Notes under the pieces: model-generated
Told to the model about the DNA's origin: nothing
Database searches by the model: none
Seen by the model: the letters and a program-made list of their open reading frames with translations, nothing else
Part shown: one piece after another, positions 36,301 through 47,839 of the stretch
Numbering within the stretch: the stretch's first letter is position 1
How the letters are laid out: each line of letters begins with the position of its first letter
Source of the DNA: Zygnema circumcarinatum
Taxonomy: Eukaryota; Streptophyta; Zygnematophyceae; Zygnematales; Zygnemataceae
DNA length: 64,000 nt
Direction: 5' to 3'
Assembly: GCA_037447605.1 (NCBI GenBank)
Contig: CM074815.1
Span: 1,742,525-1,806,524, forward strand
Position numbers and translations under genes: made by a program

Positions 36301-37209
36301 GAGGAAAAAGAGGGAAGCGAAATAGGGAAAGGACAAGGTACAGGGAAGCGACAGAGGAAAGAAACAGTTACAGATGAGGACGCAGTCGCCGTCGAGGATC
36401 AGGCTCAGACAGATGATGCAAACAGCAAAGAAGATGGCCAAGGAAGAAGTGAGCGTTTGCCTAGTGGTAGTGCTGAAGATGAGGGGGATTATGACGACGA
36501 GGATATTAGCTTGGATAGGGAAGTTGGAAGAGAGGAGGAAAGACAAAGTAGTGGTCATGAGGAGCATGGAGAAAGTGGAGGGCAAAGTAATGATGGGAGG
36601 GAAAGGGATGTAAGGGAAGTGGGAGGGGCGGATGAGGGTGAAGACTCAGATAGGTGCGGAGAGGAAGAGGAGATGGAGGCATCTGCATTGGCAGTTCTAA
36701 ATGGTGGAGGCGAGGATATGCAGAGCCACAAAGGAGGTGGGGATCAATGGGAAGGAGATGAAACTGACGCTGTGAAGGACATACAGAGCCTGGGTCATAT
36801 TGTGGTCAGTCGCATGGAGGAGGTCATAGCACGGAAGCGGAAGGAAGAAGAAGAGGCTCGTTATGCTTTGTCAATCGCAAAGGAGGAGGTGGCAACATTG
36901 AAGGAAAAGCTCAGGCAGGCGCAGGCGAAGGTGAGTCAACTGCAGAGCAAGCTAACTGGGTCGGCCCGTAGCAACAACAATCTTCAGGTGAAGGTAGACA
37001 CAACAAAGGGAGAGGTAGAGATGAAGGTAAAGCTGTGCAAAGACGCTTTACAAAAGCATTTGGAGATTAATCGTGAACTGCAGCTCATGCCAATGGCAGT
37101 TGATGGGAAAGGAGTGGCAAGAAGAGAGGCTACTCTTGGGGCAGTCTGGGAAAGCCTTCAGGACTACAAAAGGCTCCGGAGTGAGTTGGAGGATCTGGGA
37201 AAGGCCTAG
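33308..37209 (+). CDS. Unrecognised modular protein with C-terminal coiled coil
   Basis: Probable exons are 33308-33640, about 33715-33840, 34089-34730, 34962-35504 and 35998-37209, giving about 951 residues. No known family was recognised. A basic N-terminus (KTRKRPGKFHSPVRD) may be a nuclear signal. It is followed by a helical module that is clearly repeated. Copy 2 reads LWNFLSEPERWPHLKWRSQS...NVRETDPECLQELRNVL then QVLAYVVSDRLGITHLTREQ. Copy 3 reads LYKYLGDIEQWKTLGTRHAG...DMRETEPEVFLSLRRSV then RVLAYVLSNGADVEKADRAK. A more diverged first copy precedes them (KLQNFLENRDSWARLQARGA; LLVLLDELHMGDKEKLW). In copies 2 and 3 an intron falls exactly before VLAYV. A Glu/Asp/Ser-rich region of about 200 residues and a coiled coil (EEEEARYALSIAKEEVATLK onward) end the protein. 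The first intron is very short and its acceptor uncertain. Confidence 0.7.
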
Positions 37210-38529
37210 GTCACCAAGCTGTTCGTTCATAGCAGCCGGGAGGGAGTGCAGGTCAAGTTAAAGGCAGACCAAGGTCAGGTCCGAGAAGCCTCTTGTCCAT
37301 GGCTTCTGATGTTTAGCCGCAGTGAAGCCGTGAATATGAACTCATGCGGCTGCAAAATCTATGAGTAGCATTCGTGGGGAGGTGTTCATGCGGAGAGTCC
37401 GCTGCAGGTTGTCGGCATTATGGCTCGTAAGTTTTGGCATGGCAAAGCACACTGTAACCCTGTCCTAACAGAGTTCACATAGAGAATGTTGTATAGGCGG
37501 GGCGAGAATAATGACATGTGAAGGTGAATTCAAAAGGAGCGGAGGCGGATATGGGGCTGATATCTGTGGGCGTGGCGCCTACCCATTCTGTAATTTATTA
37601 TTTTCTAGATTCCAGGCAGCCCTTAAAACCAGATTTAAAAAAAAGCATGTTAGCATGTATAAATGTCTGAGTAACGATCACAGTGTCGCCTTGTCAGATA
37701 CTTCCCCTTTTTTTTCCTTTCTTTTTTTTAAAGGATTGATCTAAAAAATAAAGGGCAAGCTTTGGTGTTCAAAATAACGCCAGTCGATCATTTCAAGAAA
37801 CTTGGCCAGTTTGGACAAGGTGGATCCTATAGGTCCACTGGCAGTGGATCCCAATTGACCCTGTAATTCACTCACTGCAAACCTCAGCCTCTGAATGCGC
37901 CAGATGTGACCAGATCACTATGATCACTTCCAAGAATCCACCATGACGTGACCATTGTCACGAAGTACCCATCCATGGATTGGAGGATGGAAGGATGGAA
38001 GGATGCAGTCCAGCTCCTTGAGAAAAGGTAAGGCGTGATCTGATCAGATTTTAAGAGCAGTTAGGGACTATGTGCTCAGACTCTGAGGAGCTCTAGCATC
38101 GCAGTCAAAGCGACCGCCACTCCGTCCTGCGCCCTCCAATCTCAGGTCAACCATTCAAACTCTGCTCTGCTTCACGGCTCAGCAGTGAGGGCTCCCAAGG
38201 AAAGCCATGCTTGTGAAACTGCTGAGTCTGTGCGAACGGAAGCACGAAGCAACAAGTAGAGTAGAAGCCAGTCAATGGTACATTTTCTTGCAGGGGAGTG
38301 AAGCCCCTCACGACATCAAAGCATACGCAAACGAGACAAAGGTCCAATAGCGGCTATACTATCTCGAGGGAAAACCTCCACCAAAACAAGAATCTTGCGG
38401 AAGCCCAAAGGAAGCCATAGAAAGTCGACAAGCCACCATTGGATCCCAAAAATCCGCTTTAACCATCCATGGAAGCATATCTTAATAACCATCCAGTCCT
38501 TGAAAGGCGGTAAATACAGAGATTGTGGT
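37210..38529. other. Convergent 3' region, nothing recognised
   Basis: 1.3 kb between the stop codons of the modular gene and the glycosyltransferase. A short GGAAGGAT-type run lies at about 37980-38005. No gene or transposon ends were identified. Confidence 0.45.
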
Positions 38530-41312
38530 CTATTGTAGATTCACCTCAGTTTGTATGATGTCACGGAGCTGTTTGGCTCTCTCCTTCACCTCCTCCTTGA
38601 GCGCATCTCCGATTGCAGAAGCAATGGTTGCCGAAGCTGCCTCGAAAGTGGCCTGGCCTCCACGTGGCATCAAGTGATGCATCCCCAAAGGGGTTGCTGC
38701 AACTCCGATCCAATGCATTCGCTCTGCCCAATAAAACTGGTCGAACATGAAGGGACACACCACCTGGGAACGGGAGGGGAAAGCAGAAGGAGAGTTCAGG
38801 TGAACATTTTCTGATAGAGATGCTTTTATGGAGTTAGAAACTGGTAATTTCCCCCTTTGTCATTCCGTCTGAACTCCGAATGCCCTACCTTTGCGCATTC
38901 CTTGAATCATCCAAGGCAGTGGTTTCCCTGCATGAAGGCAAAGGCTACCAATAGCACATCCTGCTCGCACCAAGCATGCCGCACTGCAGGTGGGAATCAT
39001 GCTCATAAGCTTAAAAGCTCAAAAAAAATCGGTAGTAGTAATAAAGTAAGTAAGTAAGTAAGTAAGTAGTAAGTAAGTAGTAGTAGTGGTAAGTAATAGA
39101 CCAGCAAGAGCTTGCCCTAAAGCCCATGAAAGAAATGCCTTGCTCTAGACCAATACAGCTGCATCCTTGTTTGCCTTCCCCTAGATTAAACCTCAGCCAC
39201 TCGATTCAACATCCCTTGAACCTCAACAAAGTCACCTTTCCTGCCGTATGCTTTGTCGTTTTTGGACACTGCTTCTAAAGGAAGACCCACAGAAGACCCC
39301 CCCCCCTCAAGTTGGCAGCCATGGACCAATCACACCTTTGTTCCCCTTCGGTTGAGTACAGACCTGCGGAATTCCAGCTCGCAAAGCAGCTGCCGTTGTA
39401 CCGCTGTTGTAAGCCTCCCCCCAAAACCCTATTGACTTTGAGAGAGATGCAAAAAACCCACTCTTCTTATCACTCTGTTGTCCACAACCCGGGTCAAACC
39501 TGAAACCATAAAACTTTTGTAGCCCCTCCAGAGGTAGGAATAGACTAGTAACATCCATGCATGGAGAATACGGTTGGCTAAGGAGGGGAGGGAGGAGCCC
39601 TACCTCCCCCCGTGATGGATTGCAAGCTCGCATCGAGGAAGCAGCAGCTCGTGAGGGATGGACCTGCTCTCAGAGCAAAGGAGAGAGAAGGGACTCAACA
39701 CACAGAAGTAACTCCATCACTCCAATCTACTAACACATCAGATTTTGACAAGATTTTCAGAATTTTGCTAGTGAACTTTTTCGACTCAAACGACAGAACG
39801 CTCACGTGCTTTATAGCCATATGCAGCGTAGACATAGTGGAGAGTAGGAGGATTCAGTGATGCGTACGAGGTAGCAATAATCTCCCTAAAAAAATGGTCA
39901 GTACATGCCAGACTGAGATGTATCCAAACGATACAGTACAGTATTATTCATCACTAGTGGTACGCAGTGGAGTATACATGTACAGGAAGAAAGCAAGACA
40001 TTTCGGAAACTCAGCAACAAGGATCAGCTATAAAGCTATGCATTTGGAATTGAAAGTTTGGCCAAGTTTGTTGAAATTGTTAACTCTCACCTGAATAAGC
40101 ACAATAGCCGCCCGCCTAGCAATCCACCTTCGTTATGGGCAACACTCTCCTTCCAAGTTTCGCTTACCAAAGTCTCCTCCGCCCCCACTTCCGAAGCCAT
40201 AGAGAGAGTTCCAAAGTCCCCAAACCCTTGTGGCAGTCCCTGAACCCCATGTGACTGCTGCTGCATCTCGCAAAGCACCGCATCCTCCAATGGCTTACTG
40301 CCACCTGTCAGCAGCACTGCCCACTTGTTTACAATCTTAAGGGCCCCAAGGAGGGTGTGCAGGAGGGCGGAGGGATCCTTCAAGAATCCCATACTGCATC
40401 CATACGAAAGATGTGAAGATATTAGGCAAAACATGTGAAGACATCAGGTAAAGATATGGTGTATGTGGACTGGTAGATTCCCCATGAGTGGATTCAGCCG
40501 AAGTCTTCTTAGGGTGAGGTTTGAAGCAATAGGAATGGAAGTTGAAAAGTGGATTAATCTCATAGCACTGCCCTCTGCGCCCTCTCTCTCACTCTCTCTC
40601 CGGTCTATCTCATTCGCAATCCTACTAATGGCCCTGCTATGAGTTCAGATACCGGCAAGAGGGCAACCTTGGTTTACAGTTTCTACCTGCCAATAGAACT
40701 GAAACCGATACATATCGGGGGGGTCCTGCTGTCTGCGACGATTCGTAGTAATCCTTCGAGTGTTTGAGAATCTCCATGCAGCAAAACATCATTTGCTTTA
40801 TCTTTCAGCACATCTGCAAAAGTAACGAACCTCAAAAGTCAAATAACCAGAGGGATGGCTTTTTGGTGGAAGTCTTTTGCAAAGAAACAACCGCCAATTG
40901 TTGTGGAAATGTTGGAGCTTAGAGCGACTACGAAAAGGAGAGAAAAATTTAGGAAAAAAAATTACAATATTTACTTCTACTATTTTGAGAATTACCAGAA
41001 GTCTGTTCAGAACTTTTCGTTAGGGCGGGTCTCCGCCAATCGGAAGACGGAAACCAGAATCCGCAGACACGAATAGATTGAGGCCAATATCCTGAATGAG
41101 CAAAAAAAATGCAATTGTAAATAGTACACTAATACTTTTGAAACAGCAGCAGTTTTAGGGACTCGAGCAATTTGCATTATCATATAGAATAGGGTAGCCA
41201 TACCCCTTCATCCTCTAATGAAGTTCATCATGCTATTTTTTTGTTGAGCCAATAGGATGAAACATATCCTCCGCATGAGACGAGAGTAGGGAATCAGAAA
41301 GAGGAGAGAGAG

Positions 41313-41344
<32 letters not shown>

Positions 41345-42064
41345 GAGAGAGGAAAGAGAGAAGACAGAGAGTTTCCACCTGGGCGACCTACCACTGCCGG
41401 GCTGAAGCCGTACCTGCGCCGAGAAAAGAAGGAAAGAAATGAGTGAGTGAATGAGTTGCAGTGAGGGAAACACTTCTCTCATTCTCTGTCATAGCGATAT
41501 ATTATTGTAATGATTTAGATTAGTGATTTAGAGGCACTCGCAAACATTTGCAATTTTGACCAACTAATTTGTCACCAGAAACAGATTGGCAAAGGGCCTG
41601 AAACTGGTGAGGGATTGTCAAAGTAGCGCTGACTTACAACAAGGGAACGGCGGTTGGCCAGTCGTACAGGATAGGCAATTCAGTTACAGGGTCCTGTGAG
41701 ATACAGACACAACACAAAAGTACAAAGTACACGTCACAACTCGCAGGTGCCAATCCTTCTAAGCATGAATCAGAATGATCATGATGGATTTTATTAAGAA
41801 AAAGAAAACTAAACTCGAAGGTGGGAGAGAATCTTGTTGCTTCACAAGTAGGTTTCCCATGCAAGGTCTCATGTCAAGCATACTCATTCCGTTGAGGAGT
41901 TCCGCCCAACTAACTAACTTAACTATGCCCATACCGTTGCCATGTGCATGTTGTGATTGGAACATGCTAAGCCTGTCTCAGGGGAGGGAGCCCTTCTAAG
42001 GCGGAGCGGAGGGCTACTACAATGCACATGCACATGAGGGATTCCCTTTTTCTCACTCTCTCTC

Positions 42065-42133
<69 letters not shown>

Positions 42134-45100
42134 CTCTTTCTCACTGTGAGGGGGCACGGGCTGAGGGAGAGCCGCTGCTCCCGCCACGTGGCCCATCGGG
42201 AGGTGAAGAGAGGCCACATCCACTGCTCGACCTCGCCCCATCCAACCTGCACCCCCCCCATCCGGTCACCGTTGCTCTACCATTGTCTGTATATAACATA
42301 TATACGTATATAGTTATGAAATTAGACTCTTGACTCCATGGCCTAGACGTTAGGATTGTCCAAGCACTGGTCACCTTTATCATGTCTGACATGTACGACT
42401 AGCAGCACCACCACTCCGTCCTAAAAAGATAGCAGCACACCTCGCTTTTCTCCGCTTCTTGAAGGCGGCGATACAGTGCAGGATGCTCGCGTTCAAAGCG
42501 GCGATCAAATCCCGCGGGGGCACTGGAAACCCTCCTCCATTCCTTTCAAAACAGTTTCAAAATCTTCTTCCTGAAGTCCTATCTATGTCATAAACAACTT
42601 CATGCAGTTTACCAAAGTGCCCATGTTTCTCCATTCATTCGATACAGTCATCGGAAGTGGAAATTAATGAGATGATATTACGGAATGTTCCACCCATAAT
42701 CAATTTATGGATATTGACAGCAGAAAGTACACCTGTACGGCACCATGTACGGCGCTGCCGCAAGGCAGGGGACCGCGCAATACTCGGCCAGATGGAAGCC
42801 CTCCTGCAACCCAACTCTAAAGCAGGTTCATTAAGACAACAACAACAACAACAACAACAACAAACAAATAAACAACAAACAATGTGAACAATGTGTTGGA
42901 TGGGAAAACAAGCATGCATCCCCGCACGGACTAACTTCAGCAAGGTTTGGTTGAATCACAGAATACTTACGTAGTATGTAAACGTTTTACAGAGAAAGGG
43001 AAAGATAGAACGCCGCGTTCAAAAAACACTCCGACTGGGTTAGGATTATCTGACTATACGCTTACCAGCGCAAATAAGTTGAAGACAATGAGTGCCCTTT
43101 CGTCCTCCTTCCTTTCCAGCACATAATCCTTCACAGCTCTTAGGCAACCCTCCCTGTGCACTGCTTCGCTCTCCTCGCCCCAACCTTGTTTTGCTTCTTC
43201 ACACGTGTGAAGAGTAGCAGGTGGAAGCATGCGGGACTTCTTATTTGACGGCCCAAATGCACCTGTAATTCCAGGTTACAGGGATATCTCAGCTAAAAGC
43301 GTTTCTGAGTAATGAAATCAGTTCCAGTCTTAAAGTACATCTTCATCGAATCGGCCTACATCAGTAAACCCCCTGAAGTTACCTCCTCTGAGCAATAATA
43401 ATCTTCATGACTTTATGAGACGAGAATGGGTCCGAATGAGGACTGCCAGACAAAGTTATTAACCTCATAACGTTTGAAGTGAGTTAAACTCCCATTACAT
43501 GGCCCAGTAAGCCCATTACTACTAGTGAGGCATGTCTTAAGGGTAGATGGGATTACACGGTGTGGGATGCACATCAGCTCTCCCCCAAAACGCATCAAGG
43601 AGTGCATACTCTGGGATTGACCTCGCTCCTAATGTTCAACTTCCTTGGTTGCTTGGCCATCCTTCCTTAGCATTCTAGTGTTGTCATTAACGTTGTTGTG
43701 TCCAACAGATCTCAAGGGAATCCACGTAAGAATCTGCCCACTTGTTGAGAGGTAGGGCGGTGCTCTTTACTTCCCCGCCCATCTCTCCACTTCTCCCCCT
43801 CATGGCAGCAACGATGTCCGCAAGACTACTCCTACTCTTGGATGCAATATCACCCGCTGATGCACTTTCTTCAAAAGAACCGACCTTGCGGATGTTATGG
43901 CGAAGTTTGGACCCGTTCAACCATACATTTGAGAAACTGAAAACGCGAGCATTTGGATATTATAGCTGACTCAGAAAATAGCGGTCTTTTACTTTGATGT
44001 CAACTCCAGAAACTCCAGCGATGCCCTCATGTGGCAGAAACCATTGGAAAAGAGTTTCCCCCATCATTGGATACTGAACTTGCTTGTGTCGTTTTGCCGA
44101 AGTGACGTGAGTGGTAGGATTAGTTTGGAGGATATCAATTGACTGCTTAAAAGTTTTTGACACGGTCGATTGCGTGACAGATAAGTCATGGGTAGTCCAT
44201 TGAGTTGAGTGTGGATTTTCTTGCTTGAACTTGCTAAGTGCACAGCGGACGACGCCTGTCATAGTAGTTTGGTCTTTCCTTGTTTTCCCGTAGCAGATAG
44301 ACAGGAAAAGCCAAAGGGAGGACTAGAGTGGAAGGAGAGGGCAGCGATATTTTTTGGTTTTTTTGGCTAACCATGCCCTCACTTCAGTTATATCCTCTAT
44401 AATATTGTAGCCAGGATCAGTCACGAGGCACGAAATTCAGAGGGGATTTACTGTAGCTAAGGAGCCTACATATGCCCATGCCTGACCTTCGCTGCATTCA
44501 CGCACGGCGCTCCCATAGTCTGTGCCGCCATCCGTTGTGCTATCGAACCTCCGCTTCACGGAAGAAACTGCCGCAGGGTCCGTTGATGCACTCAGAGAAG
44601 CTTCCTGACTACTCCTCAGGCTCACTGGAGGAGAATCAATGCCATGGAATACTACTCCACATAGACCAAAGGGAGCGGAAAACAGTGCCTGCAAAAATAA
44701 GTCTCAAAATTTTACCTTGTTGTGTGGGCGGTATATACGTTCAAGAAATACGAAGAATATAAGAGGGAGCATGTGTTGACGAATTGAAATGTTGTAAATT
44801 GATTTGTTGACCGCCCATTGACGAAAATACCATTTTTTTTTTCTCAACTTGCCAGCAGCGAGCTAGATAGTAACACAAACAAAAGAGAAAACGGGGGAAG
44901 AAGCAATTCAAGAAACGTCGAACGAGATCAACTCACTTTGTGGACCGCATGAGTTGCAAACACCACGCGAAGGTCCGGCCGAGCGCGAGCGAGCGCCGTT
45001 GCAAGAACCTGAAAGTGCCCGCCGCTGCTCAGGAGAGGACTGGCAGCCGTCAAAGCCCGCCAATGAAAAAGTGAAAATTCTTTCAAGCCCTCAGAGCCAC

Positions 45101-45222
45101 AGCCCAGCCCAGCTCAGGCCAGCAGAGGCAGGCAGGCAGGCAAGCAGGCAGGCCCTACGCACCGCCAGGGGCTGCGCGTCGCCCTGCGTTCCAAACGCAA
45201 AGAAGAGGACCACGTTCGGCAT
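38530..45222 (-). CDS. GT28 / UGT80-like (sterol glucosyltransferase-like) glycosyltransferase
   Basis: Sixteen exons were traced: 45163-45222, 44937-45008, about 44487-44688, about 43692-43936, 43066-43262, 42733-42803, 42441-42522, 42145-42246, 41638-41693, 41388-41413, 40996-41091, 40687-40813, 40091-40393, 39604-39663, 39364-39403 and 38530-38763. The N-terminal Rossmann start is VVLFFAFGTQGDAQPLAVLA. Acceptor-domain blocks include LIVFNLFALEGFHLAEYCAV, MVPYSAPAGFDRRFE and WMWPLFTSRWATWREQRLSL. The donor domain has YWPQSIRVCGFWF, PPICIGFSSIGSMGFLKDPS, the nucleotide-sugar loop CELAIHHGGSGTTAAALRAG, and VVCPFMFDQFYWAERMHWIG. Such enzymes glucosylate sterols or other lipids at membranes, and the acceptor here is unknown. 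Exons 3 and 4 encode a Ser-rich linker and their junction phase is not resolved. The rest is phase-consistent, including a 26-nt micro-exon. Confidence 0.9.
39032..39092. repeat. (AAGT)n / (AGT)n microsatellite
   Basis: Imperfect run of TAAG and TAG units in the last intron of the glycosyltransferase gene. Confidence 0.85.
41299..41372. repeat. (GA)n microsatellite in a glycosyltransferase intron
   Basis: About 70 bp of GA/GAG. It lies immediately downstream, in the gene's sense, of the 26-nt micro-exon at 41388-41413 and reads as a (CT)n tract in the transcript. Confidence 0.9.
42052..42140. repeat. (CT)n microsatellite abutting a 5' splice site
   Basis: About 85 bp of nearly pure CT. On the transcribed strand it is (GA)n starting within 4 nt of the GTGAGA donor of the exon at 42145-42246. 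It is polymorphism-prone and close enough to affect splicing. Confidence 0.95.
42834..42880. repeat. (AAC)n microsatellite
   Basis: Run of about 10 AAC triplets with AAAC interruptions, in the intron just before the EGFHLAEY exon (42733-42803) of the glycosyltransferase. Confidence 0.9.
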
Positions 45223-45358
45223 GCCCCCCGCCCTCGCTCCTCCTCCTCCCCGGCCCGCCCTGCCCTGCCTTGCCCAGCCCTGCACCTGCCCTCCCTGAGT
45301 CCTGCTCCTGAGTCCAATGCCATTTTCCAATCCTCCGAAAGATCCGTACAATCAGACA

Positions 45359-45729
45359 TACAGTACAAGTAGACCCACCCAATATTTTCGCCCCTCTTAT
45401 TTTCGCTACCCAATATTTTCGCCCTGATTTTGCCAAAACCACTTTTTTGTACGGAAGTATGTGTTAACCGTACTGGCCGTACTAGCTGTACTAGCCGTTA
45501 CGGGCTCACCGACTCCTCCCGCCCGTGCCGCCGTAAGAGGCGCTGCTCCTCTCCGCTTCTTCGTAGCTTCGATACGATACGATACGAGGCGATACGTACG
45601 AACAAACAGGAACTCTAACATAATACCACCCGCCTATTGTTAACACGGACACCCTTATATTTTCGCTACCCAATATTTTCGCCCAATATTTGCCGAAACC
45701 ATGGCGAAAATATTGGGGGGGTCTACTGT
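45359..45729. mobile_element. MITE-like element with TACAGTA...AATATTTTCGC ends
   Basis: The left end reads TACAGTA, a 6-bp insertion, then GACCCACCCAATATTTTCGC. The right end, reversed, reads TACAGTAGACCCCCCC followed by AATATTTTCGC. Subterminal copies of CGCTACCCAATATTTTCGCC occur at both ends, inside the element. CAGTA termini beside TA resemble pogo/Tigger-type Tc1-mariner elements. The interior includes a run of GATAC repeats (45568-45590) and no transposase. Confidence 0.65.
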
Positions 45730-45734
45730 ACTCT

Positions 45735-46366
45735 ACTGTACCCCCTATTTTCCACCCGAGCACTTTCGTTACCCAAGAAATTCGCCCAGATTTGGAGGAA
45801 ACCACTTTTCTCCGCACTTAGTCAGTGTTAATGTTTTAGGGGGAGTCAGACCTTGACCATCGCTTCCGAATTCCTTATACTGCAAGTCACTTTCGTGTAC
45901 AAATTCCGGGTCGGAATCCGCGGCTCCGCCGAGCCCAGCCGTACCGAAATGCGTACCTAGCAAATGCTTAATTCGCCCGACAGGCTTACGAAATTGATTT
46001 GGCGATGGTCAAGGTCTGACTCCCCCTATTAGGGGTGTTAACCTAACCTGATCGAAACGGATTTCGAACATAGGAGTTGAAGAATTCATTCTCACGAATA
46101 AAATCTTTTTATCATACGGTATATGTACGGCACCAATAGGAGCTCGCGACAGGGCCCGCCTGGCGGCCATGTGCCTCCGTACAGAGAGAAACACGGCCGC
46201 CGGTATCGAGAAACCACGACCGCCCGCCTAGTTTTACCACAGACTTCCTGCTACTTTCCTTTCCCCTTTCCTTTTCCCTTCCTTCCTTTCCAACCCCCAA
46301 GACTTTCGTCCAAGATTATCGGCCGAAGCCATAGCGAAAATATTAGGGGGGGTACTGTATACGGAA
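45735..46366. mobile_element. Second, degenerate element with related ends
   Basis: The left end (TACTGTACCCCCTATTTTC, then a TTACCCAAGAAATTCGCCCA block) and the right end (GCGAAAATATTAGGGGGGG then TACTGTA) are diverged versions of the ends of the element at 45359-45729. The smaller element at 45839-46026 lies inside it, so the region is a nest of insertions. The boundaries are approximate. Confidence 0.45.
45839..46026. mobile_element. 188-bp MITE with 25-bp terminal inverted repeats
   Basis: It begins GGGGGAGTCAGACCTTGACC and ends with the exact complement. The arms match for about 25 bp (45839-45863 and 46002-46026) and are flanked by TA on both sides, which fits a Stowaway-type Tc1-mariner MITE. 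It has no coding capacity. Confidence 0.8.
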
Positions 46367-46538
46367 GGAGTGTACGGATCTGCACGGACGGAGTGATACG
46401 TGTCGAGTGTGAATCCCTAGACCCTTTGATCATAAGGTTCTTATTGTTCCATCATGTTGGTTTCTGGCGGCTAGGTTTTAGGGAGGACTTGTATATATAT
46501 AGTGCTACTGCGTTCAGAGGAGGAGAAGATTGCTGAAA

Positions 46539-47839
46539 ATGTCTAGGAGAAGAAAATCGTCGAAGAGGGATGAATCTGCAGAAGTTGAGGAAGGAGGGCT
46601 GAGTGCAGCAGGCACGGCAAGGGTGCTCGCCTCGCTTGGATCCCAGACAGCTTCAAGAACCGCCGCCGGCTTTGGAGAAGGAGTGGATCGAAGTAGACTG
46701 CCTCATTCCTCGGTGAAGCCTTCGCGAATGGATTCCCTGACAGGGAGGGAAAAAGAGGAGGGGAAGAGGAGGAAAATAGAGGAGAGGGAGAGGAGGGAAA
46801 GAGAGGAGAGGGAGAGGAGGGAAAGAGAGGAGAGGGAGAGGAGGGAAAGAGAGGAGAGGGAGAGGAGGAAAATAGAGGAGAGGGAGAGGAGGGCAAAAGA
46901 GGAGAGGGAGAGCAGGAAAATAGAGGAGAGGGAGAGGATGGAAAGAGAGAAGAGGGAGAGGAGGGAAAAAGAGGAGAGGGAAAGAGAGAAAGAGAGAGAG
47001 TGAGAGAAAACAATTGGAGGAGCGGGAAAGAGAGAGAGAAAGCGCAAGAGCGATACCCTTACATTCGACATTTGGAGGAGGAGACGACGTTTCGTCATCG
47101 GAAGTTGATCGAAATGATCCGGTAAGTTTTTTTCTACCCAAAACGGTCAAACCCAGAGTTAGCGCAAGCCAAATTTCACAATTAAAGAAAGTCACAGTAT
47201 AAAAAAAAATCATTTTTTTTTCTTCTTTGTTTTTTTGTTTTTTAGTCCATACGCGATACAGAGTCATACTTGCTCAAGCGAGGGCACATGAAGGAAGGCG
47301 AGGGGACCCGTGCCAAGTGGGTGTGTAAGTATTGCGTGGGAAAGAGGGGTTCCTCGTCCAAGGCGCTCCTCGTTGAGCATTTAAAAGTCGACCACCAAAA
47401 AGATGTGAAAAAAGGAAAAGGGGGTCGGAAACGGCTCGACTCGCCTGTCCGCAAACAAAAAATTCTGGAGGCTCAACAAAGAAGTCGTGCAAATCAAGCA
47501 CGGAAACGTCGACAACAAAGGTTGGAACGTTTGTCAGGTGGGTGCAAGACTATCCTTGCTTGTTGCTTGTTTTTCTATTTTTTTTTCGTTTTTAAGTTAT
47601 TTTTGGTTATACTTACTACAGTTGTGGTATGGTTTTTATATGCAGTTTGTTGTCCATGGTGTAAACATCCAGCTTCTTGCATTGAATGTGAAGAGTGTCA
47701 TTTCGTTTTCAAGCCACTCGCTAAAATAGCGAAAGACAAGGGACTGGCAGGTGGAGGGAGAAGGGCCTCGGGAGGGGGAGGGGAGGAGGAAGAGGAAGAG
47801 GAAGAGGGAGGAGGAAGAAAGGAGCAGGAGCAGGAGTAA
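46539..47839 (+). CDS. Zinc-finger-like protein with Glu/Arg repeat region
   Basis: No family was recognised. Exon 1 starts MSRRRKSSKRDESAEV and contains about 25 copies of short Glu/Arg repeats. Its frame stops at 47001, while the frame leading to the next clear donor (GTAAGT at 47122) encodes FGGGDDVSSSEVDRNDP. A 49-nt GT-AG segment at 47000-47048 would join them in phase. Exon 2 (47246-47537) encodes a C2H2-like finger (WVCKYC then HLKVDH) in a basic context. Exon 3 (47646-47839) encodes CCPWCKHPASCIECEECHF, a possible zinc ribbon, and ends in a Gly/Glu tail. About 340 residues in total. It could be a nuclear DNA- or RNA-binding protein or a domesticated transposon fragment, since it lies among mobile-element remnants. 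Confidence 0.5.
46755..47000. repeat. 24-bp coding minisatellite (GGAGAGGGAGAGGAGGGAAAGA-type)
   Basis: Purine-only tandem units of 24 bp encode eight-residue Glu/Arg repeats in the plus frame and Ser/Pro/Leu repeats on the other strand. The period is a multiple of three, so changes in copy number keep the frame. Confidence 0.85.

Noticed and set aside
42635-42943. Cys-run frame on the minus strand
   Set aside because: The Cys run is a translation of the (AAC)n microsatellite. Only 42733-42803 of it is a real exon, in a different frame.
44000-44262. 100-codon minus-strand frame as an extra glycosyltransferase exon
   Set aside because: Open and in a suggestive place, but with no family motif and no good acceptor/donor pair in phase, so it was left out of the model.
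46543-47267. Ser/Leu/Pro-rich minus-strand frames of 130-204 codons
   Set aside because: Antisense shadows of the 24-bp purine minisatellite.
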